A stretch of DNA of 64,000 bases from positions 6,991,501-7,055,500 of the forward strand of contig NC_084809.1 of assembly GCF_963583255.1 (NCBI RefSeq), given 5' to 3'. Below the pieces are notes generated by a model that saw only the letters and a program-made list of their open reading frames with translations, made no database searches and was not told the DNA's origin. A program made the translations under genes and the position numbers. Shown piece after piece: positions 55,299 to 64,000 of the stretch. Origin of the DNA: Pyrus communis. Its lineage: Eukaryota; Streptophyta; Magnoliopsida; Rosales; Rosaceae. Every line of letters starts with the position of its first letter. Within the stretch, counting starts at the first letter, position 1.

Positions 55299-56888
55299 TC
55301 TATACTAAAGCTCAATAAGGAAAATAAACACAGTTTCTAACTACAGTGAAGGGACAAAAAAGCCCCTGTTTCATTATCATTTTTCAGTGCTATTTTTTTT
55401 AGCTGCATTGTAAGATGGCCAAAAAGGCATGCCTCTTCAATTTATCAGGAAATTTGATACACTACATGTTATTATATAAACAGTGAAAAATTTTATTTTT
55501 TATGTTATTAATTTTTTAATACAAAAATTTTACAATTTATATAGAAACACATGATACATCATCTCGTGTTCCAGACATATTAAAAAATCTTTCCAATTTG
55601 TAAACCCACCGTTTCTCTAGATATTTCCCAGTTCCCACATTGTTTTTCTCACCGCTAAAACGCTCACCGCGCTGCTTGCCTCTACTCTCCCCGTCTTCCT
55701 CCTCGCCTCATCTGCTAAAATCTCTTCGATTCTACCAACCACCGCAACCGTTCAGACTTTCCCAAAGGTAAATTCTTTTCTCTTCCTTACAAAATTTGAT
55801 ATTGATTTTGAAAATAGTGAAAACCCCATAAAACAAACTGACTTTCTCAAACGAAGATTATGATATATGTTTCCCATTTGATTATTTAGGATAATTACAT
55901 GCGTGAGGATTATTAAATGATATATTTGATAAATACGTCTAATTTTAAGGTAGGAACCTTTAGATTACAACTCACTTTATGGTTTTGCATTAGAAGACAG
56001 ATCTGTACTCAACTTCTTAAGCAAGTCTGGAGGAAATCTGCTGTTAGTTGATGCTCTGTCTCCGTCTTTTTTTTGCCTGCTAATATGCTTTCTTATGATC
56101 TCTAACTTTATAAAGTTTTTATTTTTGTTTTATTAATTTAATTCAGAAGATTTTCAGAGAATAGCTTCAATTGAGTTAGGTTTTGTTCAATTTATTCTCA
56201 TTAGTTTCATTCCAATTCAATGATTTTGTGTAGCGCTGAGTTTTCTGTTGGAGAATAAATTTTCTTCATAGTTCATTCAATTTTGTTTTATTTTCTGATT
56301 TGGATTTTGAAATGTTACCAGGATGGGAAAGGGATCGCCAATTTGAAATCAGCTCTTCAGGTATGCATTCATTCCAGATTTAAAACATCACTTCTGTTTA
56401 GTATGTTGTTTATCATTTTTTATCATAACACCGTCATGCGGTGTTACTGTCCGTCCTTGTAGTTGTTAAAATCTGCTTTTCTGAGTTGTATATAGAACTC
56501 TTAACGTAGAATTAGTAAAATACAGGTGCAGAATGAACGACTAATCAATGTGGGAAACTTTTGGAAATGTATATAACTGTAACTTAGAATTCTCCCATTT
56601 GGATTGCACTTATGCTTTGAATGCAAAGTAAATAAAATGTAATGTAACTTAAAGAGTTATTTTAGAAATGAATGGGTTGATTTGTGAATTTATGGAATTT
56701 TCAGAAGTATCTATTATGTGTATAGTGATATATGTGTTTATGAATGCAGTTAAGCTGTTGGTAGCTTTTGAGTATCAATTGCTTATTATGTACTTGTTAT
56801 TCAAACTCTCTCTTTATTAAGGAAATGGTTCATATTTGTTATAAACTACGAATTTAAAACCCACAGCAGAGCACGACACTTTTGCTAG
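55299..56888 (+). mobile_element. Helitron with apparent captured exons
   Basis: The 5' end TCTATACTAAAGCTCAATAAGG is preceded by A; the 3' end CACTTTTGCTAG is followed by T. In block 1 the two flanks are joined (TAATAAATTTTGACCTAG at about 35215 and 35952), giving a natural empty site. The interior has exon-like DNA: 55650-55767 is open (frame includes TAKTLTALLASTLPVFLLAS) and ends CCAAAG|GTAAAT, and a second piece (about 56324-56361) follows an acceptor and ends CTTCAG|GTATGC. Together they look like a captured 5' gene fragment with two introns. I do not recognise the source gene. A strong 3' hairpin is not obvious. Confidence 0.72.
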
Positions 56889-57105
56889 TTTTGACCTAGA
56901 AGCAAATGGAAACAGGAAACGTAATTCCAACTACTTAGTTGATAACACTGAATTTGATCAAGTAGAAATATTATACAAAGCAAACTTATAGAACCCCATT
57001 ATTGTAATATAACATAACAACATATGCTGAAGCACCAGAAATCATAAAAAACATGACATTGGCCTTGAAGGCCCAAACATTTCTCTAGCCGGTAGACACA
57101 TCAAG

Positions 57106-60069
57106 CTAAGTTCGGCGTCCCCTCGTCGCCCTTGCGGTTGTTGGCTTTCTCCTCCTGCTGAATGTCTCCACAAACCATTCATGCTTCTTGTCTGCCAATG
57201 TGTTTCCAGCAACCACTCCCACTATTAGTCCACTAATAACTCCCGGCAAGACTACATACCAGTCAAACTCAAATGGAAACCCAGCCTCTTCATCTTCTTC
57301 AAAGCTTGATCGTGGCGGTCGCCTCGAGCTCTCAGAAGCCTCGCATTTCTTGGACAAAAGCTCTCCACACAGACCTGAGTTTCCTTGGTATGAATCTTCT
57401 AGGAATGTACCAAATTGTTGGCCAAGTGGTATAGGCCCCCAAAGATGGTTATACGACACGTTGAAGTACCCAAGGAAAGTGAGTTGTGCCAAACTACCAG
57501 GGATCATTCCTGAGAGCTTGTTTTGAGAGAGATCCAACGATTCAAGAGCAGTCAAGTTCGCCAGAGATGAGGGGATTTGACCAGAGAGAGTGTTGTTGGA
57601 GAGGTTTAGCACATGAAGTGCTCCTAGACTCCCAATGATACTTGCTGGAATCTCTCCTTCAAATCTATTACTTGAGAAATCTATGAGTCTCAGATCATAG
57701 GGGGTCTGATGATATGTCAACTCAACACCTTTTACAGGAATTATCATCTCGTATGAAAATTTATAGTAAAATCCATATTTATTTGTGCTATAGTTTGATG
57801 AGACTGTAAAGTACTGGCTTTCCTCGTTTGCGACAACATATTTCATGAAATTCCAGTTCTCCATGTACTTAGAAGGCAACATACCTGAAAATAGATTGTT
57901 GGATAAATCAATGATGCATAAGTTTGGGAACTCATGATCAGTTGGAGGCTTCCCAATTATCCCATGAAATGCATTCGACCCCAAAATGAGAGCCCTCAAT
58001 ACTGGAAGTACCCCTAACCAAGAAGGGAAGATGTCACTGATCTGATTGTTGCCAATGTGAAGAAACTTTAACTGAATGCAATCGGCCATTGATCTTGGTA
58101 GCATCCCCTGTAACTGATTGTAACCCAACGAAACATATTTCAAACTATTTTTGTTAGCACAAAATGGAGGAATATCGCCGTGGAAAGAATTAAACATCAA
58201 ATGCAGTATTTCCAAGCTACTGGACTTCCCCAAACACTGTGGAAGCATACCACTCAAGTTGTTGTTGGCCAAATTAAGAACTTGAAGATAATTCAAGTTG
58301 CAGAACAATGGTGAAACTTCTTCACTATAACTATTGTTGCTGACAATGTAAGACATGATAGATTGTGGTGGAATTGGCAATGACCCTTGTAACCGATTAT
58401 TACCAAGAACAAACATTTGTAGATTTTTCCATGGAAGAGTGACTGGATTTTCCTCAAAGCCTGTTAAGAAGTTAGAGCCGAGGTTGAGATTGAACAAAGT
58501 TTCTCTAGTTGCATTCCAGAGCCATTTTGGTATTTGGCCATGAATGTTGTTACCAGCAAGGTGTAGATCTCCCAATTCGTATTGATTTTTCAAAAATTCT
58601 GGAAACTCTGTCAAGTTGCATTCAGCCAAGTTTAGAACTTCGAACTTTGGAAGAGTAGCACTTGAACCAGATTTGACACGCATGGATAACTTGTTATCCG
58701 ATAAACCAAGTAACTTCAACTTTTTGAGGTTGGAAAACTCATCAAACTCAACTAATCCGCTCAAATTATTATAAGAAAGGCCAAGACATTCAAGATTTTT
58801 GAGGTGGAAAAGCGACTTAGGAACTGCTCCTTGCAAATCGTTAAAGGTAAGCCGCATAAAAGTTAGTTGGTTCAACTCTAATGCGAGCCAAGATGGGATT
58901 TCACCAGTTAGTGAATTGTCAAACAAGTCTAGAAACGCAAGTTGAGTCAGGTTAGCCACAAAACGTGGGAAATTCCCCTGTAAGTTAATATCCGAAAGAT
59001 CCAAGTAGTTGAGCTTGGTTAATTTTCCAAAACAAGACAAGGAATCAGGAACTAAGAATTGGCCTGCGGAAACATCATGAAATGAAGCCATCTTAAGGAA
59101 ACTGAGCTGGGTAAGGTTTCCAAATGAAGATGGAACATGGGAATCAAAACCACAGTTTGAGATATCAAAGTAGTTTAAGGAATGAAGGTTTCCGATAGAA
59201 CTAGGAAGTTCACCAAAGAAATTTGTCTTTGAAACATCCAATATTTTGAGGGAATTGGTCCTATTAAATTTAGGAAAATAACCATTTAGGTCTATGTTAA
59301 ACTGCAATCTAAGCTCTTCTAGGTTTGGTAGGTGGAAAATGCCTATTGGGAATTCCCCATACAACCCACAGTAGCTTAGATTGAGAGATGTGAGAGAAGA
59401 TGCATTGACCAAGATATCAGGCACGGTGGAGTATATGCCTACATAACTAAAATGAAGTTGTTTTATGCTGGTCAAGTTTTGGACTAGGATTCTCATGTTG
59501 GACTTCCTAAGCTCCAAACCATTATTTTGAGACAGATCAAGGGTAGACAGTTTGGATAGCTTTGAAATTTCAGATGGAATTTGGCCAGAAAATGCAGATA
59601 GTGAAAGGTTGAGATAGGATAGACTCGAAAGGTCATGGCCCAATCTCAATGGTATTTCAGACAAATTGAAGTTGTTGTCTGAGAGGTCAAGCATCTGCAA
59701 GTGAACAAGTCGGAAGAGGGTGCTGTTGGAATTGATAGAACCATAGAGACAGCTGCTCTTGAGGTCAAGGCCAATGACACGGCCAGACTCCACATGGCAC
59801 TCAACACCATCCCACGAACAACAGTTACTCTGATTCTGATCTCCTTCTCGAGGCCAAGATGCTACCTTCGGATGAGCAAAAGGAGATCTAGAAGCTGACT
59901 TGTCTATCGTAAAGCTTTCCTTGAATTGTAACAAGAAGGAGTGCTCGTCAGCGTGGCAAAGTGTCCGTGTCTGAGTCTGCACAAATGAAAAACAGTGAGT
60001 AGCATTGAGTAATAAAAAAACAAGACAATGGAAACAGGTAAACTTGGACAACCAAGATTCCATTTTCAT
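57106..60069 (-). CDS. RLP3: intact Cf-9/RLP-type LRR receptor-like protein
   Basis: One uninterrupted 987-codon exon. The layout is typical of the Cf class: signal peptide (about 1-30, VFLLLNATHCFSF); cysteine-capped LRR N-domain (C38; C83-C84 in NCCSWDGVEC; C91); a long array of extracellular LRRs of the LxxLxxLxLSxNxLSGxIP type from about 120; a non-LRR island after about 740 (ENWNFMKYVV...PVKGVELTY); the last LRRs (NRFEGEIPASI, ESLDLSQNKLSGMIP); an LRR C-cap (C901, C909); an acidic segment (EEDEEAGFPFEFD, 924-936); one transmembrane helix (937-959); and a short basic tail without kinase. The helix has a glycine zipper (G943, G947, G951, G955), the feature through which such receptors pair with SOBIR1-type kinases. 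It is a likely plasma-membrane immune receptor; the ligand is unknown. A Clavata2-like developmental role cannot be excluded by sequence, but the Cf-like tail makes defence more likely. Confidence 0.95.
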   Translation of the reverse strand: MKMESWLSKFTCFHCLVFLLLNATHCFSFVQTQTRTLCHADEHSFLLQFKESFTIDKSASRSPFAHPKVASWPREGDQNQSNCCSWDGVECHVESGRVIGLDLKSSCLYGSINSNSTLFRLVHLQMLDLSDNNFNLSEIPLRLGHDLSSLSYLNLSLSAFSGQIPSEISKLSKLSTLDLSQNNGLELRKSNMRILVQNLTSIKQLHFSYVGIYSTVPDILVNASSLTSLNLSYCGLYGEFPIGIFHLPNLEELRLQFNIDLNGYFPKFNRTNSLKILDVSKTNFFGELPSSIGNLHSLNYFDISNCGFDSHVPSSFGNLTQLSFLKMASFHDVSAGQFLVPDSLSCFGKLTKLNYLDLSDINLQGNFPRFVANLTQLAFLDLFDNSLTGEIPSWLALELNQLTFMRLTFNDLQGAVPKSLFHLKNLECLGLSYNNLSGLVEFDEFSNLKKLKLLGLSDNKLSMRVKSGSSATLPKFEVLNLAECNLTEFPEFLKNQYELGDLHLAGNNIHGQIPKWLWNATRETLFNLNLGSNFLTGFEENPVTLPWKNLQMFVLGNNRLQGSLPIPPQSIMSYIVSNNSYSEEVSPLFCNLNYLQVLNLANNNLSGMLPQCLGKSSSLEILHLMFNSFHGDIPPFCANKNSLKYVSLGYNQLQGMLPRSMADCIQLKFLHIGNNQISDIFPSWLGVLPVLRALILGSNAFHGIIGKPPTDHEFPNLCIIDLSNNLFSGMLPSKYMENWNFMKYVVANEESQYFTVSSNYSTNKYGFYYKFSYEMIIPVKGVELTYHQTPYDLRLIDFSSNRFEGEIPASIIGSLGALHVLNLSNNTLSGQIPSSLANLTALESLDLSQNKLSGMIPGSLAQLTFLGYFNVSYNHLWGPIPLGQQFGTFLEDSYQGNSGLCGELLSKKCEASESSRRPPRSSFEEDEEAGFPFEFDWYVVLPGVISGLIVGVVAGNTLADKKHEWFVETFSRRRKPTTARATRGRRT

Positions 60070-60142
60070 GGCACTGTGTTTTTCTAGTTATAGGAAATAT
60101 TGTTTTATGGCTCTCGGATAATTAAGAGTGAAGAAGCTAACT

Positions 60143-60152
60143 CCTTTTATAG
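60143..60152 (-). promoter_or_regulatory. TATA box of RLP3
   Basis: CTATAAAAGG on minus, about 75 bp upstream of the start codon and conserved in RLP1. The 5' flank homology between the two genes extends several hundred bp further. Confidence 0.65.
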
Positions 60153-60420
60153 ACACAACTCATGCAAAGCATAAATAAAAAAAAGTATGAGTCGATCGAT
60201 GAGTGGGTGGTGAATTGATGTCTCGATCAATTGAAGGCTTGAAGTCATTCATCGTTTGCATGTAATAATTACAAACTCGATCGTTTAGTTTTATCTATAC
60301 GCTCGTTTGATCTTAAAAAATGCGAACGTAATTCTTTTAGTAGATTAAATCAGGTGATCGCCATCACTTGAAGACTTGAAGTCAAGTCGTTGTTTGCATA
60401 TGTGACTCATCTCAACGCTT

Positions 60421-62110
60421 ATTTATCTTTTTAATACATGTTCTAATTCTGTGTATATATACTCCTTAACTCAATTTATTTTTTGTTACACTTATTTATC
60501 TAATGTTAATGACTTGAGTTGAAGTTCGTCCATGTAGTAGGATTTACTATGTATACACGCAATTTATTCATAGTACGTGAATATTAATTAATTGAGTTTT
60601 TAATTTGAGGTTAGTGTTTTATTTTCTCGAGCTTTGCACACATAACAATCAATTAGTTGTCACTCCTACTAATAAAAATGTTACTGAGGCTACTATCTCT
60701 TTCACAAACAGAGTAGCTTTTGTTCCACTAATCATGGGCATGAGGTCTTGTGAACCAGATTATAAGCCACTGATCATCAACATAAACGTTCTTGTAAAGC
60801 CAACCATGCATTCAAAGTGACAGGCCGACGAATCGATGGATGTCTTTCGAAGCTAGCTAATATCCTATTCAGCACTTAACACAAATTTTTGGGTGCGCAC
60901 AATATTAATTATATATTGCAGGATGTAACATGATTAATTTTATAAAAAATTAGATTTTAATATTTAAATAAGATAAAGTTTAGAAAAATATCTTATACAA
61001 GATTAAAATTTGATTTTAGTTCTTAGATTTTATTTAATGTCAGCATATATATTTAATGTTTCTCTGTTTTATTTATAATTTTTAATTCTCGAAATTATTA
61101 GGTAGTACCGTACTACCACATCAGCATATGATACTTCCACTTAAAAGTTGACACATGTACAATTGTAATATTGCTGGGATTAAAGCTTATTTTAACATAA
61201 AAAATGAAATTTAAAAAATAAATAAAAACTTGAAGAAAATAAAATACCCATAACCACCTCCATTCCTACGTATTCTCAGTGCAGTTCTCCAGAATTCCAC
61301 CCCTTGCTCTGAGGCTGCCGCCCCTTTTGATCTCTTCCCCAGACTTCAACAAGTTCTTTACCCGATAAATTACAATTACAAATAACCATTAGTTTAGACA
61401 GGTAATTAGAAAAAAGGGTCATGCCCTTCCAATTCATTGCCAGATTGCGAAATGCAGCACCAAAATCATCAATAGGGTTCTCATCTATTGAAAGTTATCA
61501 TTATTCTCTTAGACCCTGATATTTGATAGAGAGTTGTAGAGAGAGAAAGAGGTCGAAGAAGAAAGGGAAAGTCAACAACGGCAGCGATGGCTGCAGAATT
61601 ATTTTCATTTTTCATTTTTTTTTTTGAAAATTTTATTTTGTAAGTATAAAATAAATATTTATTCCAACTGTAAATAAGTTGTATACATGGCAAATTTTGA
61701 GTGGAAGTATCACAACTGTCGTGGTGATACAATACCACTCTATAATTTCTCTTCATTATGGTAAGTATCTTATATAAGAAAATATTTTCGTAGTGATTTT
61801 TCGGTACACGTATGATTTTTCGTAGTGATTATTTAACCATTCATATACATAAAATAAATAAACAATTCATTATGAATATGCTACTTGTTACTATAAACGT
61901 TGATTGGCTTTTATGAATGAATGACTAAAAGATCTCTGAATTGAAGGATTTTTGCAGATATGATTATGATAAAGAGGATAAACAGTTTCGATATGATGTT
62001 TGTACAATGAAGATACGTTAATCGTAAGTGAGGGGACAAGCATTATCCAAAAAGGTGTGTGATAATACTTGTACTCCTTGGGAGATGAGCTCATTCTCCC
62101 ACTTACAAAT
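60421..62110. other. Intergenic stretch, nothing firm
   Basis: Near 61125 GATACTTCCACTTA and near 61700 its inverse TGAGTGGAAGTATCA occur, suggesting a degraded inverted-repeat element between about 61000 and 61790. No coding exon was recognised. Confidence 0.35.
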
Positions 62111-62111
62111 A

Positions 62112-62258
62112 GGGGTGTGCTATCCACACAGTCTATTTTACTTCTCACACACCCTTGATAATTTATGTCAGTTGATCTTCTTCAATTCCTCTGATCCGAC
62201 GGTCGAAAATTAAAAAGGTGTGTGAGAAGTAAAATGGGGTGTGTGGATATCACACCCC
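62112..62258. mobile_element. MITE of the GGGGTGTG family, copy 2
   Basis: 147 bp with termini GGGGTGTGCTATCCACACAG and the inverted GGGGTGTGTGGATATCACACCCC-type end. The perfect 8-bp target-site duplication TACAAATA flanks it (62104-62111 and 62259-62266). The 8-bp duplication suggests a hAT-type family; the copy at 39962 shares the arms. Confidence 0.85.
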
Positions 62259-62439
62259 TACAAATAAAGCATCTTAACCGTATCAGCCAATTGTTCTCAG
62301 TTGAAGTCAAGCTATTAAGGCCAAATTTGTCTTGTCCCACATGATAAGGCATCGCCAATTAGTAATTACCATTCATGTTCTTCTCCGGCCACAGTAACAA
62401 AGGGCTAAAGCCCCATCGAAACCCGAAATTACGTACTCC

Positions 62440-62582
62440 TTTGATGGACAACAATTACTCGTCCCTTCTCCTTCTTACGTCCAAGATGCCGCCATTGGAT
62501 AAACAAAAGAATATGCAGGAGCAGACTTGTTAATCGCAAAACCATTCCTTGGATTGCAACAAGGCAGAGCACTTATCCATAG
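62440..62582 (-). pseudogene. RLP N-terminal (LRR N-cap) relic
   Basis: On minus, DKCSALLQSKE is followed after a frame change by FAINKSAPAYSFVYPMAASWT, a stop, and EGEGTSNCC. This follows RLP3 residues 41-84 (DEHSFLLQFKE, FTIDKSASRSPFAHPKVASW, EGDQNQSNCC) in order. Homology ends at the NCC motif. It is too broken to be coding, and marks a further lost RLP gene on the same strand as RLP3. Confidence 0.8.
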
Positions 62583-62589
62583 AGTCAAG

Positions 62590-63200
62590 TCGATTCTATG
62601 GATGAAACAGTCGAGCTAGCTAGTAGGTTTAATTCTGTGTTTATCACGCTAAGTTCTGTCGGCGTAAGTATTTTCATTCGATCAGTCATCAATCGATTAT
62701 CACCAGAAATATTCTAGTCATGCTCAACATGCATTCGAGTCTTACAAATTATTTTCTGTCCATTTTCAGTACTTATTTTTGGTTGCACAAACAAAATGTA
62801 GATTATGCCAACAAAATTTTAATTTTGAGATATGATACAAACATCCCTACTTTGCGTCTAATATTTTACAGACACCAAGCCATTTATAAAGTTTGGAAGA
62901 AAAAAAAAAGTTACATTATATGTGTTCAATTTCCATACACTAGCCTTCATGCACATGTTCACGAGCGTGCATAATGCATTTTTTGAATCACGGCATGCTA
63001 CGCATGACTTACATGTTTTAAATATATTTATATGCGTAAATTGACAAAAGAAAAGTCAAATATTTGAAGTAAATGAATAATCTTAGGTCATGCTAGAAGA
63101 AACCCCTCATAAATCAATTAAAGCAGATGAATCCATGTAATAAAAATCAGTCTCTATTGAATTTATATTAAGAATAGAGAAAATAATATTTAATAAACAA
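62590..63200. other. Intergenic stretch, nothing recognised
   Basis: AT-rich DNA. The 62720-62974 open frame has no recognisable domain and is not called. Confidence 0.35.
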
Positions 63201-63403
63201 CTGATTTAATCACATTATTGCTAGCCCATTGTGACGCTAAGCCCACCCCCTCCCCCTTAGTGTAGATAATATCGTTTGTTAAAAAAAATAAATAAATAAA
63301 CAGCTGATTGAATGACATTATTGCTAGCCCATTGTGAGGCTAAGCCCACCCCCTCCCTCTTAGTGTAGATAATATCATTTGTTCAAAAAAAAAAAAAAAA
63401 AAA
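63198..63403 (+). repeat. Two tandem SINE 3' ends
   Basis: Two direct copies of ATTATTGCTAGCCCATTGTGA then GCTAAGCCCACCCCCTCC, CTTAGTGTAGATAATATC and GTTTGTT or ATTTGTT, each ending in an A-run. Both are preceded by a CTGATTxAATxACATTATTG-type word. Only the SINE 3' half is present, so a tandem duplication of a truncated copy is likely. Confidence 0.75.
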
Positions 63404-64000
63404 CAATCATTTGACAACTAATTTATTCACATTATTATCTGCGTGCGAAATACCTTTCTTATAACCAGCATTACAGCTTCCTAAGATGAAAATTGCATTA
63501 TTCCAACTTGGAACTTGTCACTTTTGTTGACTTAAAAAGTAAACGGTATGATTTTTCCTTTATTTTAGGTCATGTGTCAATGAGTACCCCACCATTTAGA
63601 GTCTAGACAACCCTTTTTCTAATTATTACATTGTTTTGTTAATTTTAAATGAATGTCTCACTCCATAACTTGAAGACCGTTCTTCAAATAAACAAAACAC
63701 ATCAATCAGGATACTCATGTATATAAATAGTTGATTTTTCAAACTTGTTGAAATTTGATTAGTTCAACTTTCTCATTTTTTGAAATTTCTATGGAACAAT
63801 AATCCTCCCGATGCCAAAAAATCTTTTGGTATAGCTAACTGATACGACAATCTTCATTTCTAACTTATATTATATGCGTGTTGACTGTTAGGTATCCCGG
63901 ATCCATGAAGTTTCTTGATTCACCAAGCACCCACGCACGTCCAACTACAACCAAACTATTGTGTTTAGTTTATGATTCACTAGCCTTCATGCACGCGCAT
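63404..64000. other. Intergenic end of the window, nothing recognised
   Basis: AT-rich DNA without ORFs of note. The phrase CTAGCCTTCATGCAC near 63980 also occurs at about 62941, a short unexplained repeat. Confidence 0.35.

Larger units (their letters stand above)
54580..60420. repeat. RLP segmental duplication, block 2
   Basis: Paralogous to block 1 (about 34700-39780), same orientation. It is longer because of a SINE (55069-55230) and a Helitron (55299-56888) in the RLP3 3' flank, both absent at the matching positions of block 1. Confidence 0.85.

Overview
The window is nuclear DNA of a eudicot plant. It is AT-rich, its genes have introns with GT..AG borders, intergenic spaces are long, and microsatellites and plant transposon families (Cassandra, Copia, Helitron, MULE, hAT, tRNA-type SINEs) are frequent. 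The mix of Cassandra, the SINE family and a Cf-type receptor-like-protein cluster fits a Rosaceae genome such as apple or pear. That assignment is an inference.

From 1 to 5.8 kb the DNA is intergenic, with MITE-like inverted repeats, a miniature LTR retrotransposon (TRIM, 1112-1749) and a SINE relic. A CCCH zinc-finger/OST-HTH/RRM protein gene lies on + (coding exons 7346-10319, untranslated first exon about 5.9-6.15 kb). A tandem segmental duplication follows (10687-13835 and 13836-17537). Each unit carries a TMEM256/DUF423-like membrane protein gene on -. The proximal copy is frameshifted and cut off from its promoter; the distal copy is intact. A DnaJ/DUF3444 protein gene lies on - at 18481-20592.

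From 22.27 to 24.57 kb there is a three-level transposon nest. A Pack-MULE that captured the first two exons of a ribosomal protein S8 gene holds a Cassandra TRIM, and the TRIM's LTR holds a hAT MITE. All three target-site duplications can be read. A SLEEPY2/SNEEZY-type F-box gene lies on - at 27550-28020. From 28 to 34 kb there are no firm genes, but there are a MITE, minisatellites and a probable Helitron (31994-33923).

From 34.7 kb to the end the window is a decaying cluster of Cf-9/RLP-type leucine-rich-repeat receptor-like proteins. RLP1 (36252-39215, -) carries one nonsense codon. RLP2 (47478-50440, +) is badly broken. RLP3 (57106-60069, -) is intact at 987 aa. At least four short relics of further copies lie at about 35.5, 40.6, 42.1 and 62.5 kb. 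RLP1 and RLP3 sit in two paralogous blocks, so one block serves as the empty-site reference for a SINE (55069-55230) and a Helitron (55299-56888) in the other. Other insertions are a truncated Copia element (about 43.82-47.28 kb) split by a hAT-like MITE, a Cassandra solo LTR inside a SINE, and a 1.46-kb solo LTR (52555-54018) that contains a 220-bp tandem repeat.

The intact genes have unrelated roles (RNA binding, a small membrane protein, co-chaperone, gibberellin signalling, immune-type surface receptor) and show no sign of working as one unit. I found no clearly new biological system. The strongest material is the nested transposon history, the captured S8 fragment and the birth-and-death record of the RLP cluster.
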